Below are positions 17,564 to 28,098 of a DNA stretch of 64,000 bases, piece after piece. Where the stretch lies: the NCBI GenBank assembly GCA_964385755.1, contig CAYLPZ010000006.1, positions 13,351 through 77,350 on the forward strand. Reading direction: 5' to 3'. The DNA comes from CAG-698 sp964385755. Its GTDB lineage: Bacteria > Bacillota_I > Bacilli_A > ML615J-28 > CAG-698. The position numbers were made by a program, and so were the translations under genes. A model generated the notes under the pieces. The model searched no databases and was not told the origin of the DNA. It was given only the letters and a program-made list of their open reading frames with translations. Positions within the stretch are counted from its first letter, which is position 1. Each line of letters begins with the position of its first letter.

Positions 17564-20188
17564 CTATCTATTTTTCTTAACTTTCTTAAATAATGCTTTG
17601 ATATCTTGTAATCTTAATTTTCTCACCATAATATCTACAACAAAAAGACCTGCAGCCAATGCTAAAAACAATGCGGTAAAATCAAAAACATACTTTTGTA
17701 CATTTGAAAGGTTATTTACCAAAACAAGGTTACCATCTTCAGACACCTTACCATTCACACTTACCATATAATAAAGGTTAGATGCTTCATATATTGTAAA
17801 TGCGTCATATTCTGGAAGGTATGATACATTATATTTATACTCTGCTTTATAATTTAGTTCTCCAAGAGAGTATGATAACTCAAGAACATAACTACCGACT
17901 TGGGAAGTAGAAATTTCCGTCATATATTTTTGAACATTTGCATCAATAATACTTGCTAGTATTTTTTCTTCAGATGTTCCATCGGGATATGTCACTTTAA
18001 TTTTAATTAATGAATCTTTGTTTAAAGTTGGTGCAGTAACAACCACTTCTGCTATTGTTCCTTTATTGTTACATTCTAATATGAATGCAGTATCTATTCT
18101 TTCACTAGGAATATTTGTAGTTACTATGTTGCTTAATACTTGTTTTTCCTGAACACTTTCCCATAAAGATATCCAATCACCAGAGATAGTTGAAGCAAAA
18201 GAAGAAACTTTTCCATTACCATAATCCCAATAACTATACAATGGAATATTATACTCTACATCATCAATATCTGTATATGTAGCTTGTAAAACAACCTTAG
18301 CACTTAATTTTGCACTATTATTATAAATACCTTTTACATTATTTAAAGTAGTTATGTTATTTACAAAACTATCTTTTTCTTTAACTATTGTTACAGGCAT
18401 ATCCTGATTTTCAAGAACAACTTCATTTAATGAATTAAATACTTCATTATAGATTGTATCTTTAACATCATCAACTTCATGAATATAATGATAATATCCT
18501 TTACCAATTGAAGCTAAATCTTTCATTAGCTGAATAGCATCAAGGTCATTTGTACAAGTTTGAATAGTTGATAAAATAATATTAGCTTCTCTCATAAGCG
18601 TAGCATAACGTCGTGATACTGATGTTTGTTCTTTATAAGGAAGTCCATCAGATATTAAGATTACTTCATTTTTGAAGTTTTCTTGTTCTAATAACGTTTT
18701 ATAAGTATATCCTAAAGCTTCGCCTAAAAATGTTCCCTGATATGCTTCATGTTTATTAATCATTTCTTTAAGTTCATTACGATTAGAAGCATCTTTTAAG
18801 GTGAAAAGAGTTTCTACCTCACCATAAAAAACTATGCAAGATACTTTAACATCATCTTCAAGTTTATCTAAGATCTCACAAGCAGCTTTTTTCGCAATTA
18901 TCAATCGCCCAACTTGTTCCATACTTCTTGAAACATCTAAAAGAATAGTAACTGTTTTATTATTATCATCATTACCAAATTTTGTTGGTAAAAGATCACT
19001 TAATGCTTGTAATACTTCATCATCTTCATTATTTTGAATATATGTATTACCTATAGTAACTAAACTCTTACAAAATTCAGAAACTAATGTATTTAAACTG
19101 CTAACTAGTTTTGTATGATTATAGAACTTTCTTATATCAACATTGGAAATTACAAATTCATCATAAATGCACAGTTCTTCAACTGTAAAAGGTACTTCAT
19201 AGTTTCCAATATAAAATGTTATATCAGCATCAGGATATAAAGCAAGTGCTGCTTCCTTATCAGATAAGTTATCTCCTAGAAATAATACTTTTACTTTTTC
19301 TGCCACATTTTGTGCGAATGTATAATTGTTATTTATTTCTAATTCATCATCATCAGATGTTACTGTTACTCTATAACGATGTTCCCCTGCTGTAAGTGTG
19401 TTAAGCTTAAACGCTACACTATTATAACCCTTTTGTAATGTTTGAGCAGTTGAGTCATATTCTTCACCATCACAAAATAGTTTGACAATTACTCTTGATT
19501 CGCTATTTGCTTGTAAATATACACTAACACTTTCATCATAATTAATGTATGTTGAAACAGTGTAAGATACTGAATTAATTTGTACTTCTTTAGTATCTTC
19601 CTTTATATTATTATCTAAATAAATTGCATCAACATATATATCATCATTTGCAAGTGCTTCAACTATTCCAACTAAGTCACTTTCATTTGTCTCTTCGCCA
19701 TCAGATATTAAAACTATCCTTTTAATCACATTATCTGTAAATAAGTTGGAAGCAAAGGAAAGAGCAGATGCAATGTCTGTTTGACTATCATCAACTGTAG
19801 ATTCTTTTACACTTTTAAGTTTTTCTCCAATGTTTACTAAAACCTGTTGATCTTTTCCAAAACAAATAACTCCTATTTTTGAATTTCTAGGACTGTTATC
19901 TTTTAGATTTTCAATGTATTCATCAATTAAATCTAAATTTTTATTTGAAGAATAAGATACATCAGCTAAAACATAAATATTTGTTTCAGTTATTACTTTT
20001 TCATATGTTGTTTTCACTAATGCTAAACTAACTAAAATAACGATAACTATATGTAATATGAATGAAACAATATTATTTTTAGATTTATTATCCTTATTAA
20101 CAGAAATTACAAAAGAAACAACAACAATTATCAAAAGAGCTAATAATACAAATAATAAATATGGTCTATCGAAGCTGACGTTGCTCAT
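17564..20188 (-). CDS. Membrane protein with two von Willebrand A domains
   Basis: 874 residues from the ATG at 20188, which overlaps the preceding gene by 23 bases. Two membrane helices (about 9-30 and 38-58) precede VWA domain 1, whose MIDAS is D76-V-S-Y-S80. A central beta region (about 230-330) follows, then VWA domain 2 (about 412-600) with D-V-S-R-S near 419, and a C-terminal helix (about 845-863) with a basic tail. Both DxSxS metal sites are intact. It resembles glutamine-amidotransferase-like/VWA membrane proteins of BatA-type operons without the amidotransferase fold. It should present divalent-metal-dependent protein-binding surfaces outside the cell, handled by the MoxR ATPase encoded upstream. 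Confidence 0.87.
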   Translation of the reverse strand: MSNVSFDRPYLLFVLLALLIIVVVSFVISVNKDNKSKNNIVSFILHIVIVILVSLALVKTTYEKVITETNIYVLADVSYSSNKNLDLIDEYIENLKDNSPRNSKIGVICFGKDQQVLVNIGEKLKSVKESTVDDSQTDIASALSFASNLFTDNVIKRIVLISDGEETNESDLVGIVEALANDDIYVDAIYLDNNIKEDTKEVQINSVSYTVSTYINYDESVSVYLQANSESRVIVKLFCDGEEYDSTAQTLQKGYNSVAFKLNTLTAGEHRYRVTVTSDDDELEINNNYTFAQNVAEKVKVLFLGDNLSDKEAALALYPDADITFYIGNYEVPFTVEELCIYDEFVISNVDIRKFYNHTKLVSSLNTLVSEFCKSLVTIGNTYIQNNEDDEVLQALSDLLPTKFGNDDNNKTVTILLDVSRSMEQVGRLIIAKKAACEILDKLEDDVKVSCIVFYGEVETLFTLKDASNRNELKEMINKHEAYQGTFLGEALGYTYKTLLEQENFKNEVILISDGLPYKEQTSVSRRYATLMREANIILSTIQTCTNDLDAIQLMKDLASIGKGYYHYIHEVDDVKDTIYNEVFNSLNEVVLENQDMPVTIVKEKDSFVNNITTLNNVKGIYNNSAKLSAKVVLQATYTDIDDVEYNIPLYSYWDYGNGKVSSFASTISGDWISLWESVQEKQVLSNIVTTNIPSERIDTAFILECNNKGTIAEVVVTAPTLNKDSLIKIKVTYPDGTSEEKILASIIDANVQKYMTEISTSQVGSYVLELSYSLGELNYKAEYKYNVSYLPEYDAFTIYEASNLYYMVSVNGKVSEDGNLVLVNNLSNVQKYVFDFTALFLALAAGLFVVDIMVRKLRLQDIKALFKKVKKNR

Positions 20189-22043
20189 AGCAATACACCA
20201 TCCAATCCGCAATAAATACAATAATTAAAATAATGAAGAATACTAATAAATCATCATATATACCATTAATATATATATCTTTGTTGTCTCCAATTAAACT
20301 TAGACTTTCAACTTCAGGGAAAGTATTACTTTCCTCTTCTGGCATATTAACATATAGTAAGAATTCTTTTGTCTCATCGCCTATTTTAATTAATACTTTA
20401 TATGTACCTACTTCATTTAATTTTAATTCTGCTCTTGCAACTTTAGTACTTAAATAAGAAATATCTCCGCTTGGGCTTTCTACTCTAATACTATCAAAAT
20501 TAGAAGCTACATTAATTGTGGCTATATCACCACAAACAAACATTGACTTTTCCATTATATTTGGAAATGAATAATTAAGTAAATTTCTTGATAATACAAT
20601 GTAATCCATAAGTAGTGGTAAATTTGAATCATGTAGATCAAATGCGAAAACTACCTCAATATTACCAGCATCAGTTGAACCGGTAAAAATAACAGGATTA
20701 CCATCGTGAGTTAATAATGTGGTAAATTTACGATATAATCCATACTTAGCATATTTTGCTACATATATTTCATCATCATTTTTCCCTTTAACTAAGTTTT
20801 TAAATTCTGCAGTTGAATTTTTTGGATAAGTAAGAAGCATTCCACCATTTACTGTATTTTCTTCTTGGTTTTCTTCTTCATAACCTTCTATCATCACAAC
20901 ATCCTGAACGCTAAAACCAGAGCCTTCAATGTTATTCATTATACCAAATAGCCAAACTGTACCATCAGTTGGCAATTTGCTAGGTGCAAAAGAATCAAAA
21001 ACATAAAGACTATATCCTGTATATTCTGTAGTATAGTTTTCTCTAGAAATAACTTCAACTGAAATATTTCCTAAAGTTTTTATTACTGATTCAATATAAA
21101 ATGGACGATCACTAATTATTAAAGCATTATATGAATGTTCTTTTTCAACATTATAAACAATGTTGATATTATCTATCATTAAATTATCTTCATTCTTAAT
21201 TTCAGTTTTAATTTGCGTAAAATCTGTTTTAGTACAGATAAAGTTAAATGGAGTTTTTACACCTTTTAACGCATTTACTTCTAAAGTACTTGCTAATGTT
21301 TCATCTACATATACACAAACATTCAAAACTTCATCCTTAGAATATGAGATAACATTACCAGTAATTTTTACTGCACCTGCAATTTCTTCATACTGTGTAT
21401 CAAAAATTGCATAGTTTACTAAATCATTAGTTACATTAATTACTGTAATATTTGTTGTTTCATATTCTCTATCAGTTAATAAATAAGTATCAAGTGAAGG
21501 ATTGTTATTATATAAGTTTTGAACGTAATTTATAACATTATTATAATCAACACTTGCACCGGTAGGCTCTGTTTTATTTAATAATTCAATTGCGTTTTCT
21601 TTATCAACAGATTTTTCATACACCACTTTTGCTTTATCACCAACAAAAACTAATGTATATGTACTACCTTTTCTTGAGTCTAATATTATTTTTTCAATTT
21701 CCTTTTTCGCAAGTTCATATTTTGATATTCCTGATTCTAAAGCATTCATACTGCCTGAACCATCTAAAATAAAACAATAATCCTTAGCTACATTAGGTAT
21801 TGTAAATACTGGTTGTGATAAAACTAAGGAAAGCAAAATAATGGCAATTATTTGTAATATTAAACTTATGATTCCACTTATTAAACTAACTTGTTTCTTA
21901 CGTTTTAAAAACTTTTCACTTAATGTCCATAAATAAGTTGATGCAACAATTTGTTCAGTATATTTATTTTTGATAATATAAATAATAATAACAATTGGCA
22001 CCCCAATTAAAGCAAGTAAACCTAAAGGATATGTAAAACTCAT
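20166..22043 (-). CDS. BatA-type membrane protein with VWA domain
   Basis: 625 residues. The N-terminus is the BatA module: a helix at 5-24 (YPLGLLALIGVPIVIII), a conserved loop with STYLW, and a second helix (about 55-77). A VWA domain follows (about 87-225), with MIDAS D94-G-S96-G-S98. The large C-terminal part is an extracytoplasmic beta-rich region, closed by a helix near 600-617 and a short basic tail. It overlaps the DUF58 gene start by 4 bases and the next VWA gene, so translation is coupled. BatA/BatB proteins work with MoxR ATPases and DUF58 proteins; substrates are generally unknown. Confidence 0.9.
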   Translation of the reverse strand: MSFTYPLGLLALIGVPIVIIIYIIKNKYTEQIVASTYLWTLSEKFLKRKKQVSLISGIISLILQIIAIILLSLVLSQPVFTIPNVAKDYCFILDGSGSMNALESGISKYELAKKEIEKIILDSRKGSTYTLVFVGDKAKVVYEKSVDKENAIELLNKTEPTGASVDYNNVINYVQNLYNNNPSLDTYLLTDREYETTNITVINVTNDLVNYAIFDTQYEEIAGAVKITGNVISYSKDEVLNVCVYVDETLASTLEVNALKGVKTPFNFICTKTDFTQIKTEIKNEDNLMIDNINIVYNVEKEHSYNALIISDRPFYIESVIKTLGNISVEVISRENYTTEYTGYSLYVFDSFAPSKLPTDGTVWLFGIMNNIEGSGFSVQDVVMIEGYEEENQEENTVNGGMLLTYPKNSTAEFKNLVKGKNDDEIYVAKYAKYGLYRKFTTLLTHDGNPVIFTGSTDAGNIEVVFAFDLHDSNLPLLMDYIVLSRNLLNYSFPNIMEKSMFVCGDIATINVASNFDSIRVESPSGDISYLSTKVARAELKLNEVGTYKVLIKIGDETKEFLLYVNMPEEESNTFPEVESLSLIGDNKDIYINGIYDDLLVFFIILIIVFIADWMVYCYEQRQLR

Positions 22044-22924
22044 TTCATTACCTCCATTTCAGGTAATTCTTTTAAGAATATTTCACTTATCGATTTTTCA
22101 CTTGGTACAAGCATATAATTTGCACCTCTTACACGACAATAGTTTGTGATTCTATTAATTGTATAATTTAATGCTTCATTATAAGCTTTAATAATCTCTC
22201 TATTAATATTCTTTCGATACTCTAAGTTAATGTTTTCCGAATCATAGAAGTGAACTTTTCCACGAATTGTTGGTTTTAGTTCTTCTTTTGATAATATTTG
22301 AAAACATATTAAATCTCTTTTCTTACTAACTAAATGATCAATAGCTGTTTCGTAATCATTGTCAGTTAAAAAATCTGAAATAATAATTGACATACCATCT
22401 CCATAACCAACATTAGTTGGTAGTAAACTTTCAGTGATAAATACATCATCGCCAAATTCAATATTATTCAGTTTACCAATTTCATTATAAAAAGCTTCTT
22501 TTCCTATAATTTGTGATACAACTTCGTTTATCCTATTATTTCTAATTGAATAAATAGATACTCTATCCATTTCACAAATTGAGAGGTATGCCAAAGTAGC
22601 AGCAATCTTTAAAGCCATTTCTGCCTTGTTACTTTGACCATAATCCATTGAATGACTTGCATCAATATAAATTCGTGTATGAACTTGTCTTTCATCTAAA
22701 TATAGTTTAAGGTACAATTTCTCAAGTCTACCATAACAGTTCCAATCTATCTTTGTAATATCATCTCCTGGAATATATTCACGATGATCAACAAATTCAC
22801 ATGATGAACCATGTATCTTACTTTGGTGATTGCCACCAAACAAGCCTTTCAAATTATTTTTAAGTATTATTTGTAAAGATTCAACCTGCTGTAAAAATTC
22901 TTCGTTGATTACATATTTACTCAT
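22040..22924 (-). CDS. DUF58-family protein
   Basis: 294 residues, cytoplasmic in appearance. The DUF58 signature is EFVDHREYIPGDDITKIDW (43-61), followed by a VWA-like core with the metal site D88-A-S-H-S92. This protein is the standard partner of MoxR AAA+ ATPases and BatA-type VWA proteins, and lies between their genes here: 5 bases after moxR and overlapping the BatA gene. It probably couples ATPase activity to the membrane VWA proteins. Length is shorter than many DUF58 proteins because no N-terminal membrane helices are present. Confidence 0.93.
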   Translation of the reverse strand: MSKYVINEEFLQQVESLQIILKNNLKGLFGGNHQSKIHGSSCEFVDHREYIPGDDITKIDWNCYGRLEKLYLKLYLDERQVHTRIYIDASHSMDYGQSNKAEMALKIAATLAYLSICEMDRVSIYSIRNNRINEVVSQIIGKEAFYNEIGKLNNIEFGDDVFITESLLPTNVGYGDGMSIIISDFLTDNDYETAIDHLVSKKRDLICFQILSKEELKPTIRGKVHFYDSENINLEYRKNINREIIKAYNEALNYTINRITNYCRVRGANYMLVPSEKSISEIFLKELPEMEVMK

Positions 22925-22929
22925 AATGC

Positions 22930-23907
22930 TTATTTAGATAATTTTTTATTCTCCTTAATTAATAATTCAATAACTTTTTCAACATTTAAATGTTCATTTA
23001 CAGCACTAAAATTAATTTTTATTCTATGTCTTAAAATAGGAAATGCCAATGCATCAATATCATCAATTGAAACATTATAATTACCATTAATTAATGCACG
23101 AATTTTACTTGCGGTAATTAAAGCTTGACAAGCACGAGGTGATGCACCATATTTGATATATTTCTTAGCTGTTTCGCTTGTTTTTTCAATTTCAGGATGA
23201 GTGTTAGCAACTAAATTCATTGCGTAATCTAAAACATCTTTCGCAATTGGTACTTCTTTCGCAATTTTTCTCATCTCTAGTATTGTTTTTCCATCAACAA
23301 CTGCTTCTGCTGTTTCATCGAGTGTAATTTGTGTCATATTTACTATATTTGCTAGTTCCTCAGGTTTTGGAAATTCCATAATAACTTTAAACATAAAACG
23401 GTCCATTTGTGCCTCAGGAAGTGGGTAAGTTCCATCTTGTTCAATTGGATTTTCAGTTGCAAGGACAAAGAATGGCTCACTCATCAAGTGAGTTTGTTTA
23501 CCAACAGTAACTTTATGTTCTTGCATAACCTCTAAAAGTGATGATTGTGTCTTAGGTGTTGCACGGTTTATTTCATCGCCCAAAATAAGGTTGGCAAAGA
23601 TTGGACCTTTTTGGAAAACTGTATTCATTTTTCCATTTTCATCTTTTTCGATTATATTTGTTCCAGTTACATCAGAAGGCATTAAGTCTGGTGTAAATTG
23701 AATTCTTGAAAATGGTAAAGATAATACTCTACTTAAACTTCTTACAAGACGAGTTTTTCCTACTCCAGGAACACCTTCTAGTAAAACATTCCCTCCAGCA
23801 ATTATTGCAATGATCACGCTATCAATAACATCATCTTGTCCAACTATATCTTTATGAATCTCATTTTTTATTTTTTTTACTGTACTGCTAAAAACTTCAA
23901 TTTCCAT
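22930..23907 (-). CDS. moxR: MoxR-family AAA+ ATPase
   Basis: 325 residues with Walker A GVPGVGKT (45-52), Walker B/DEINRA (111-116), sensor-1 ATENP (150-154) and the arginine-finger region QMDRF (167-171). These are the hallmarks of MoxR ATPases, which act as chaperones for metal insertion or assembly of VWA-containing complexes. The C-terminal helical lid contains GASPRACQAL (about 278-287). Gene order MoxR-DUF58-BatA-VWA is the classic one. It starts 3 bases after the preceding membrane protein. Confidence 0.95.
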   Translation of the reverse strand: MEIEVFSSTVKKIKNEIHKDIVGQDDVIDSVIIAIIAGGNVLLEGVPGVGKTRLVRSLSRVLSLPFSRIQFTPDLMPSDVTGTNIIEKDENGKMNTVFQKGPIFANLILGDEINRATPKTQSSLLEVMQEHKVTVGKQTHLMSEPFFVLATENPIEQDGTYPLPEAQMDRFMFKVIMEFPKPEELANIVNMTQITLDETAEAVVDGKTILEMRKIAKEVPIAKDVLDYAMNLVANTHPEIEKTSETAKKYIKYGASPRACQALITASKIRALINGNYNVSIDDIDALAFPILRHRIKINFSAVNEHLNVEKVIELLIKENKKLSK

Positions 23908-23910
23908 TTT

Positions 23911-25338
23911 TTACTCCTCGTCTTCTTTTATTCCAAATAATATATCATAGTAATATTCAAAATATTCTTTTAATTCTTCAGGTATTTTTCCTTCTTCTAA
24001 TCTTCCTAAAATATCATTTTGATATTTAGAAATAACATCGCTAAACTCAACCTTTCCTTTTTCAGGATCAAAAAATGAATCATCACTACCAAAGATTATT
24101 TCACCAGTACCATAACCACCAGAGAAGTCACCATCTTGTGGTGGAGTATTATTTTCTGGCTTTTCTGGTTTTTCATGAGTAACATCTTGACTACCTTCAC
24201 CCGTATTATTATTAGGATCATCTTCATACAAGCTAAATATATATCTTAATTGACTAATAATGTAGTTTGTAATAGATTCATTCATCTTTTGATTTACTGC
24301 TGAATTTAGTATTTTCTCTTTTTCTAAAGAAACGACATTACATACTTCTGTGAATATATCACTAGAATTCTTAGTTACTAATAACTTATCATTAAAGTCA
24401 ACTAATACTCTATATAATTCATCTTCTTTATTGATATTTGATGCTTTTAGAAGCTGTCCAAACTCTATATCTAAGAAAGTAATAGCTTCACTACTTCCAC
24501 CAATTGTTGTAATAAATCCATCAATCGCATTATTAATTGCATCAATATCTAAATCATTAATCTTAAATGCTAGAGTAGTGACTAAAGCGTAATTAGATAC
24601 TTTTAAAACTTCAAATATCTCATTATTTGTATTAATAATATCAAGTTTTAAAGTAATATCCTCAATCACAGTTAATACTGCTGTTTTCATTTCGCTTTCT
24701 TTATCAGATTGTTTTATTTGTTCTACTAATGTATTAAGTTTTTCTATATCATAAGTTTTTAAATCTTCTTGTAAAGAAGATTCTTCAACATATTTAATTA
24801 AATCTTTAAGCGCAATTAGTGTCCAATCATCAACATTGTAATCTGGATCAATTATCACAATTTCTTCTTCTTTAGGAATAGAAATCGCGGTAATGCAAAC
24901 AGTTATAGATAATCCAAAAATAACAAACAAAATAGCACTAAAACGCATTGTTAGGCGTTTTAATGAAATACTTTTAAGTATGTTGTTAGTGTTTTCTCTT
25001 TGTTTATTAATGATTAATCCTTCTTCATCTTTAAATTCGATCATTGTTTGAACTTTTTCTGCTAAACCTAATCTATTATCGATTTTTTTCGCAGCCTTTT
25101 TATCATTTGGTTTTAATATCAAAAATAATACTGTAAAGAGTGCGAAAAACACTCCTAGACCAATGATAATTAAGTAAAGTACATTAAACTTTATTTTCGA
25201 TAACTTAATGATTAAATAAGGTATCGAAAAAGACAAAATTCCGAGTGATGAAGATATTATTAAACATTTAAGAAATACTTCAAGTATAATCTTTCTTTTA
25301 AATTTTTCAAATATCTTTTCCATAATATATTCTCTCAT
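23911..25338 (-). CDS. Membrane protein with long helical region, upstream of MoxR
   Basis: 475 residues. Two close membrane helices (about 17-37 and 45-70, including LYLIIIGLGVFFALFTVLFL) and a third at 130-152. The region 160-350 is a long acidic helical stretch, and the tail (360-475) is low-complexity with prolines, glycines and asparagines, ending in acidic residues. This resembles the DUF4175-type proteins found beside MoxR/DUF58/VWA operons, though I cannot confirm the family. Its ATG overlaps the TAA of the NapH-TlpA gene (TAATG), so translation is coupled; a second ATG at residue 6 is also possible. Confidence 0.78.
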   Translation of the reverse strand: MREYIMEKIFEKFKRKIILEVFLKCLIISSSLGILSFSIPYLIIKLSKIKFNVLYLIIIGLGVFFALFTVLFLILKPNDKKAAKKIDNRLGLAEKVQTMIEFKDEEGLIINKQRENTNNILKSISLKRLTMRFSAILFVIFGLSITVCITAISIPKEEEIVIIDPDYNVDDWTLIALKDLIKYVEESSLQEDLKTYDIEKLNTLVEQIKQSDKESEMKTAVLTVIEDITLKLDIINTNNEIFEVLKVSNYALVTTLAFKINDLDIDAINNAIDGFITTIGGSSEAITFLDIEFGQLLKASNINKEDELYRVLVDFNDKLLVTKNSSDIFTEVCNVVSLEKEKILNSAVNQKMNESITNYIISQLRYIFSLYEDDPNNNTGEGSQDVTHEKPEKPENNTPPQDGDFSGGYGTGEIIFGSDDSFFDPEKGKVEFSDVISKYQNDILGRLEEGKIPEELKEYFEYYYDILFGIKEDEE

Positions 25339-27296
25339 TATTTATTTTCTAATAGTTTCAATATTTCATTTTCTAGTTTTTCTTCATCTAATGAACTAAC
25401 AATTACATTTCTAATTATTCCCTCATCATCAATAATAATTGTATACGGGAATGTATCTTTACCACCAAGAGCATCATAATATGATGCACTATCGCTATCA
25501 TAACCAAATAAAATTTCAAAATCATTAAATTGTTTATCAATATAATCCTTAACTCCTTGAGGGTCACTAGCATATAATGCTCCTTCGTGGATCGCAATTA
25601 CTGAAATTTCATCTTTGTATTTTTTGTATACTTTATTAAAGTGTGGTAATTCTTTTACACATGGAGTACATGTAGTAAACCAGAAATTAATTATTGTAAT
25701 CTTACCACGATTTTCAAATACACTAAATTCTTTATCTGAACCTATAATTGAAATTGATTTATTAATACACAAATCACCTATTTTATTTCCTATTGATATT
25801 CCACTAATTGAAGTTACAATTGTTGCAAGGAATTCATTATCTGTGATTAATTTATTTTCTTTTATTTGAATCTTATTATCTAAATCTATGTAAACAGAAT
25901 ATGGATAGAAAGCATCTTTCACAAATGATTTCAATAACTTATTATTTTGATCTTTTGCAACTTTTATATTATCTATTTTTTTACTGATATCATTATTAGT
26001 GATAATAATAATATCAAGTTTTTCTTTTACAACCTCATAATTAGCATATGATGATAACTTTTCTGCTTCAACGCTATCAATATCATCATCAAAATAAAGT
26101 AGTGAAGCTTTGTTATGATTCTCATAAACAGTTCCATCATTTAATGTAATTGTCACATGACAAATATCTGATATTTCATATATTTTCTTTTGGACATTTG
26201 CATAAATCAAAGCAGCAATTAATATTACATTTAGAATAATACCAAATGCTAGTTTAAATCCTCTTTGTTTTTTCTTTTCTTTAATTAAAGAATTTGTATT
26301 TATATTTTCAGTATCATTTTTCTCACATTCAACTGAAACTTCTATTCCTTGGTCTTTTAATCTTTCAAGTTCTAATTCATGATGTATTTTCTCTTTGATG
26401 TGTTTCCATTTGATGGCATGATTATGACAAACATCAATACACTCACCACACTGAATACACTCTGAATCCCCTACTGTTTTGATGTCCATTTTACAATGAG
26501 CTACACAAGCTCCACAGTTGTTACATTTATCCTTTTCTACTTTAACACCAATTATTGCAAGTTTATTAAATATTCCATAAATCGCACCAAGTGGGCAGAA
26601 GAAACGACAAAATACTCGGTATACAAACACTGAAGTAACAATAAATAATACTAAAAGTGCAAATTTCCAAGTAAATAATCCTCCAAGCATTGTAAAAAAT
26701 GGCGTATTATTTGGATTAGATAGTAATGCTATTGCTCCTTCAAATGTACCAGCTGGGCAAATGTATTTACAAAATGCGGGAAGAGGAATGTTAGCAGTTT
26801 GTAAAGCGTATATAAGTGGTAATATTATTACAAATACAGCTAATATTACATATTTTAGATACGATAAAGCTTTTGTTATTTTACTTTTCTTAAGTTTTGG
26901 AGTTTTAATTTTATACAATAACTCTTGACCAAGGCCAACAGGACATAGCCAACCACAAATCGTTCTACCAAAAATAATCATATAAAGTAGCAAAATACCT
27001 AGAAGATAAGTAGGTAGTTTTGTTTTACTTTCTGCTAAAGCATTCTGAAGCGAACCTAAAGGACAGGCCCCTATCGCACCAGGGCATGAGTAGCAGTTTA
27101 ATCCAGGTACACAAACATTTTTCGTTGCTTTTTTAAATATTTCACCAGAAATAAAACCCTTAATATGTGCATTGTAAAGTAAGGCGGCATAAAGCTGTAT
27201 CACTTTTCTTTTAGATGGTTTTATCTTAGTGAAGAATTTCTTAATTTTACTTTCTTTTTTATTTTCTAAATTATTTAATTTATTACTTTCCATCAT
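25338..27296 (-). CDS. NapH-like 4Fe-4S membrane protein fused to a TlpA-type thioredoxin domain
   Basis: 652 residues. An N-terminal NapH/NosR-type part contains CVPGLNCYSCPGAIGACP (62-79), a membrane helix, CGWLCP (114-119), further helices, C-K-Y-I-C-P (176-181) and CRFFCP (230-235). Two classical 4Fe-4S sites follow: C258/C261/C264/C268 and C280/C283/C286/C290. Another helix (about 348-366) leads to a mixed domain (380-500) and finally a TlpA-type thioredoxin domain with C543-T-P-C546. The expected topology puts the clusters inside and the thioredoxin domain outside, so electrons could pass across the membrane to disulfides outside the cell (inference). It starts 3 bases after the CXXC membrane protein, with which it probably works. 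Confidence 0.88.
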   Translation of the reverse strand: MMESNKLNNLENKKESKIKKFFTKIKPSKRKVIQLYAALLYNAHIKGFISGEIFKKATKNVCVPGLNCYSCPGAIGACPLGSLQNALAESKTKLPTYLLGILLLYMIIFGRTICGWLCPVGLGQELLYKIKTPKLKKSKITKALSYLKYVILAVFVIILPLIYALQTANIPLPAFCKYICPAGTFEGAIALLSNPNNTPFFTMLGGLFTWKFALLVLFIVTSVFVYRVFCRFFCPLGAIYGIFNKLAIIGVKVEKDKCNNCGACVAHCKMDIKTVGDSECIQCGECIDVCHNHAIKWKHIKEKIHHELELERLKDQGIEVSVECEKNDTENINTNSLIKEKKKQRGFKLAFGIILNVILIAALIYANVQKKIYEISDICHVTITLNDGTVYENHNKASLLYFDDDIDSVEAEKLSSYANYEVVKEKLDIIIITNNDISKKIDNIKVAKDQNNKLLKSFVKDAFYPYSVYIDLDNKIQIKENKLITDNEFLATIVTSISGISIGNKIGDLCINKSISIIGSDKEFSVFENRGKITIINFWFTTCTPCVKELPHFNKVYKKYKDEISVIAIHEGALYASDPQGVKDYIDKQFNDFEILFGYDSDSASYYDALGGKDTFPYTIIIDDEGIIRNVIVSSLDEEKLENEILKLLENK

Positions 27297-27299
27297 ATT

Positions 27300-28067
27300 T
27301 TATCCTAATCCTATACACTCAGTACAAATATTAATAGCTTTATTTAAAACATCAGTAGCTCCACCGTTAATTATTCCTATGATAATTAAAGTAATAGCAA
27401 GACAAATAATACATACTCTAATTATTAATAATTTCTTATTATCATTTTTAATATTTTCTTGATTATTTGCTTTTCCATTCTTATTAATAATCACTTTTAT
27501 TAATTCAATTGATCTTAATGCACTTTTATTTTCATAATAAAAGCAAATAATTAAACTAATAAAAGAAATTACTACCCAAGGCAATAAATGTATAGTCATT
27601 TCAACAGCTTGTTTTGCAAGATTTCCTTGAGAATTGAAATGATTAACATTTAATAAATAAAGTAGACCCATACATGAGCATAGTATAATTATTATTATGT
27701 TAATAAGCCAAATATTCTTTCTTTTACTTTCTTCTTTATTTAACAAAAATAAATCATTATCATTATCAATTTTTGGACACATACCTTCATATATTTTAAG
27801 TTTTGCAACATTTGTAATTTTACTTACGTTTAAATCTTTTGAATTACTTAATTTATGGTAAATATAACTAGCAATAATTAATGCTACCCAAATTAAAATA
27901 ACTGGAATAATTTGTAAAAGATATTTTCCACATATTTCAGCTGTAAATTCTTTTTTGTTACCATAATATATTCTAAGTATTTGAATAATAAAAACTATAC
28001 CCATTAAAATTGTTTGAATTGATACAAGAGATTGAAATAATTTATATAATTTCTTATTTTTTTCCAT
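27300..28067 (-). CDS. Integral membrane protein with a CD1871A-like CXXC C-terminal tail
   Basis: 255 residues with about five membrane helices (11-31, 46-66, 115-137, 153-175, 215-234). The C-terminal tail after the last helix, GGATDVLNKAINIC-TEC-IGLG (C248, C251), matches the small CD1871A-type CXXC proteins of Clostridia, which normally consist of only a single helix plus this tail. Here it is fused to an extra multi-helix domain. The CXXC pair next to the membrane suggests a redox role. The gene immediately precedes the NapH-TlpA fusion, pointing to a two-component membrane thiol/electron relay (inference). It starts about 30 bases after a terminator-like hairpin. Confidence 0.75.
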   Translation of the reverse strand: MEKNKKLYKLFQSLVSIQTILMGIVFIIQILRIYYGNKKEFTAEICGKYLLQIIPVILIWVALIIASYIYHKLSNSKDLNVSKITNVAKLKIYEGMCPKIDNDNDLFLLNKEESKRKNIWLINIIIIILCSCMGLLYLLNVNHFNSQGNLAKQAVEMTIHLLPWVVISFISLIICFYYENKSALRSIELIKVIINKNGKANNQENIKNDNKKLLIIRVCIICLAITLIIIGIINGGATDVLNKAINICTECIGLG

Positions 28068-28098
28068 TGTATTCTCCTTTCATATATTAAGAAAAGAA

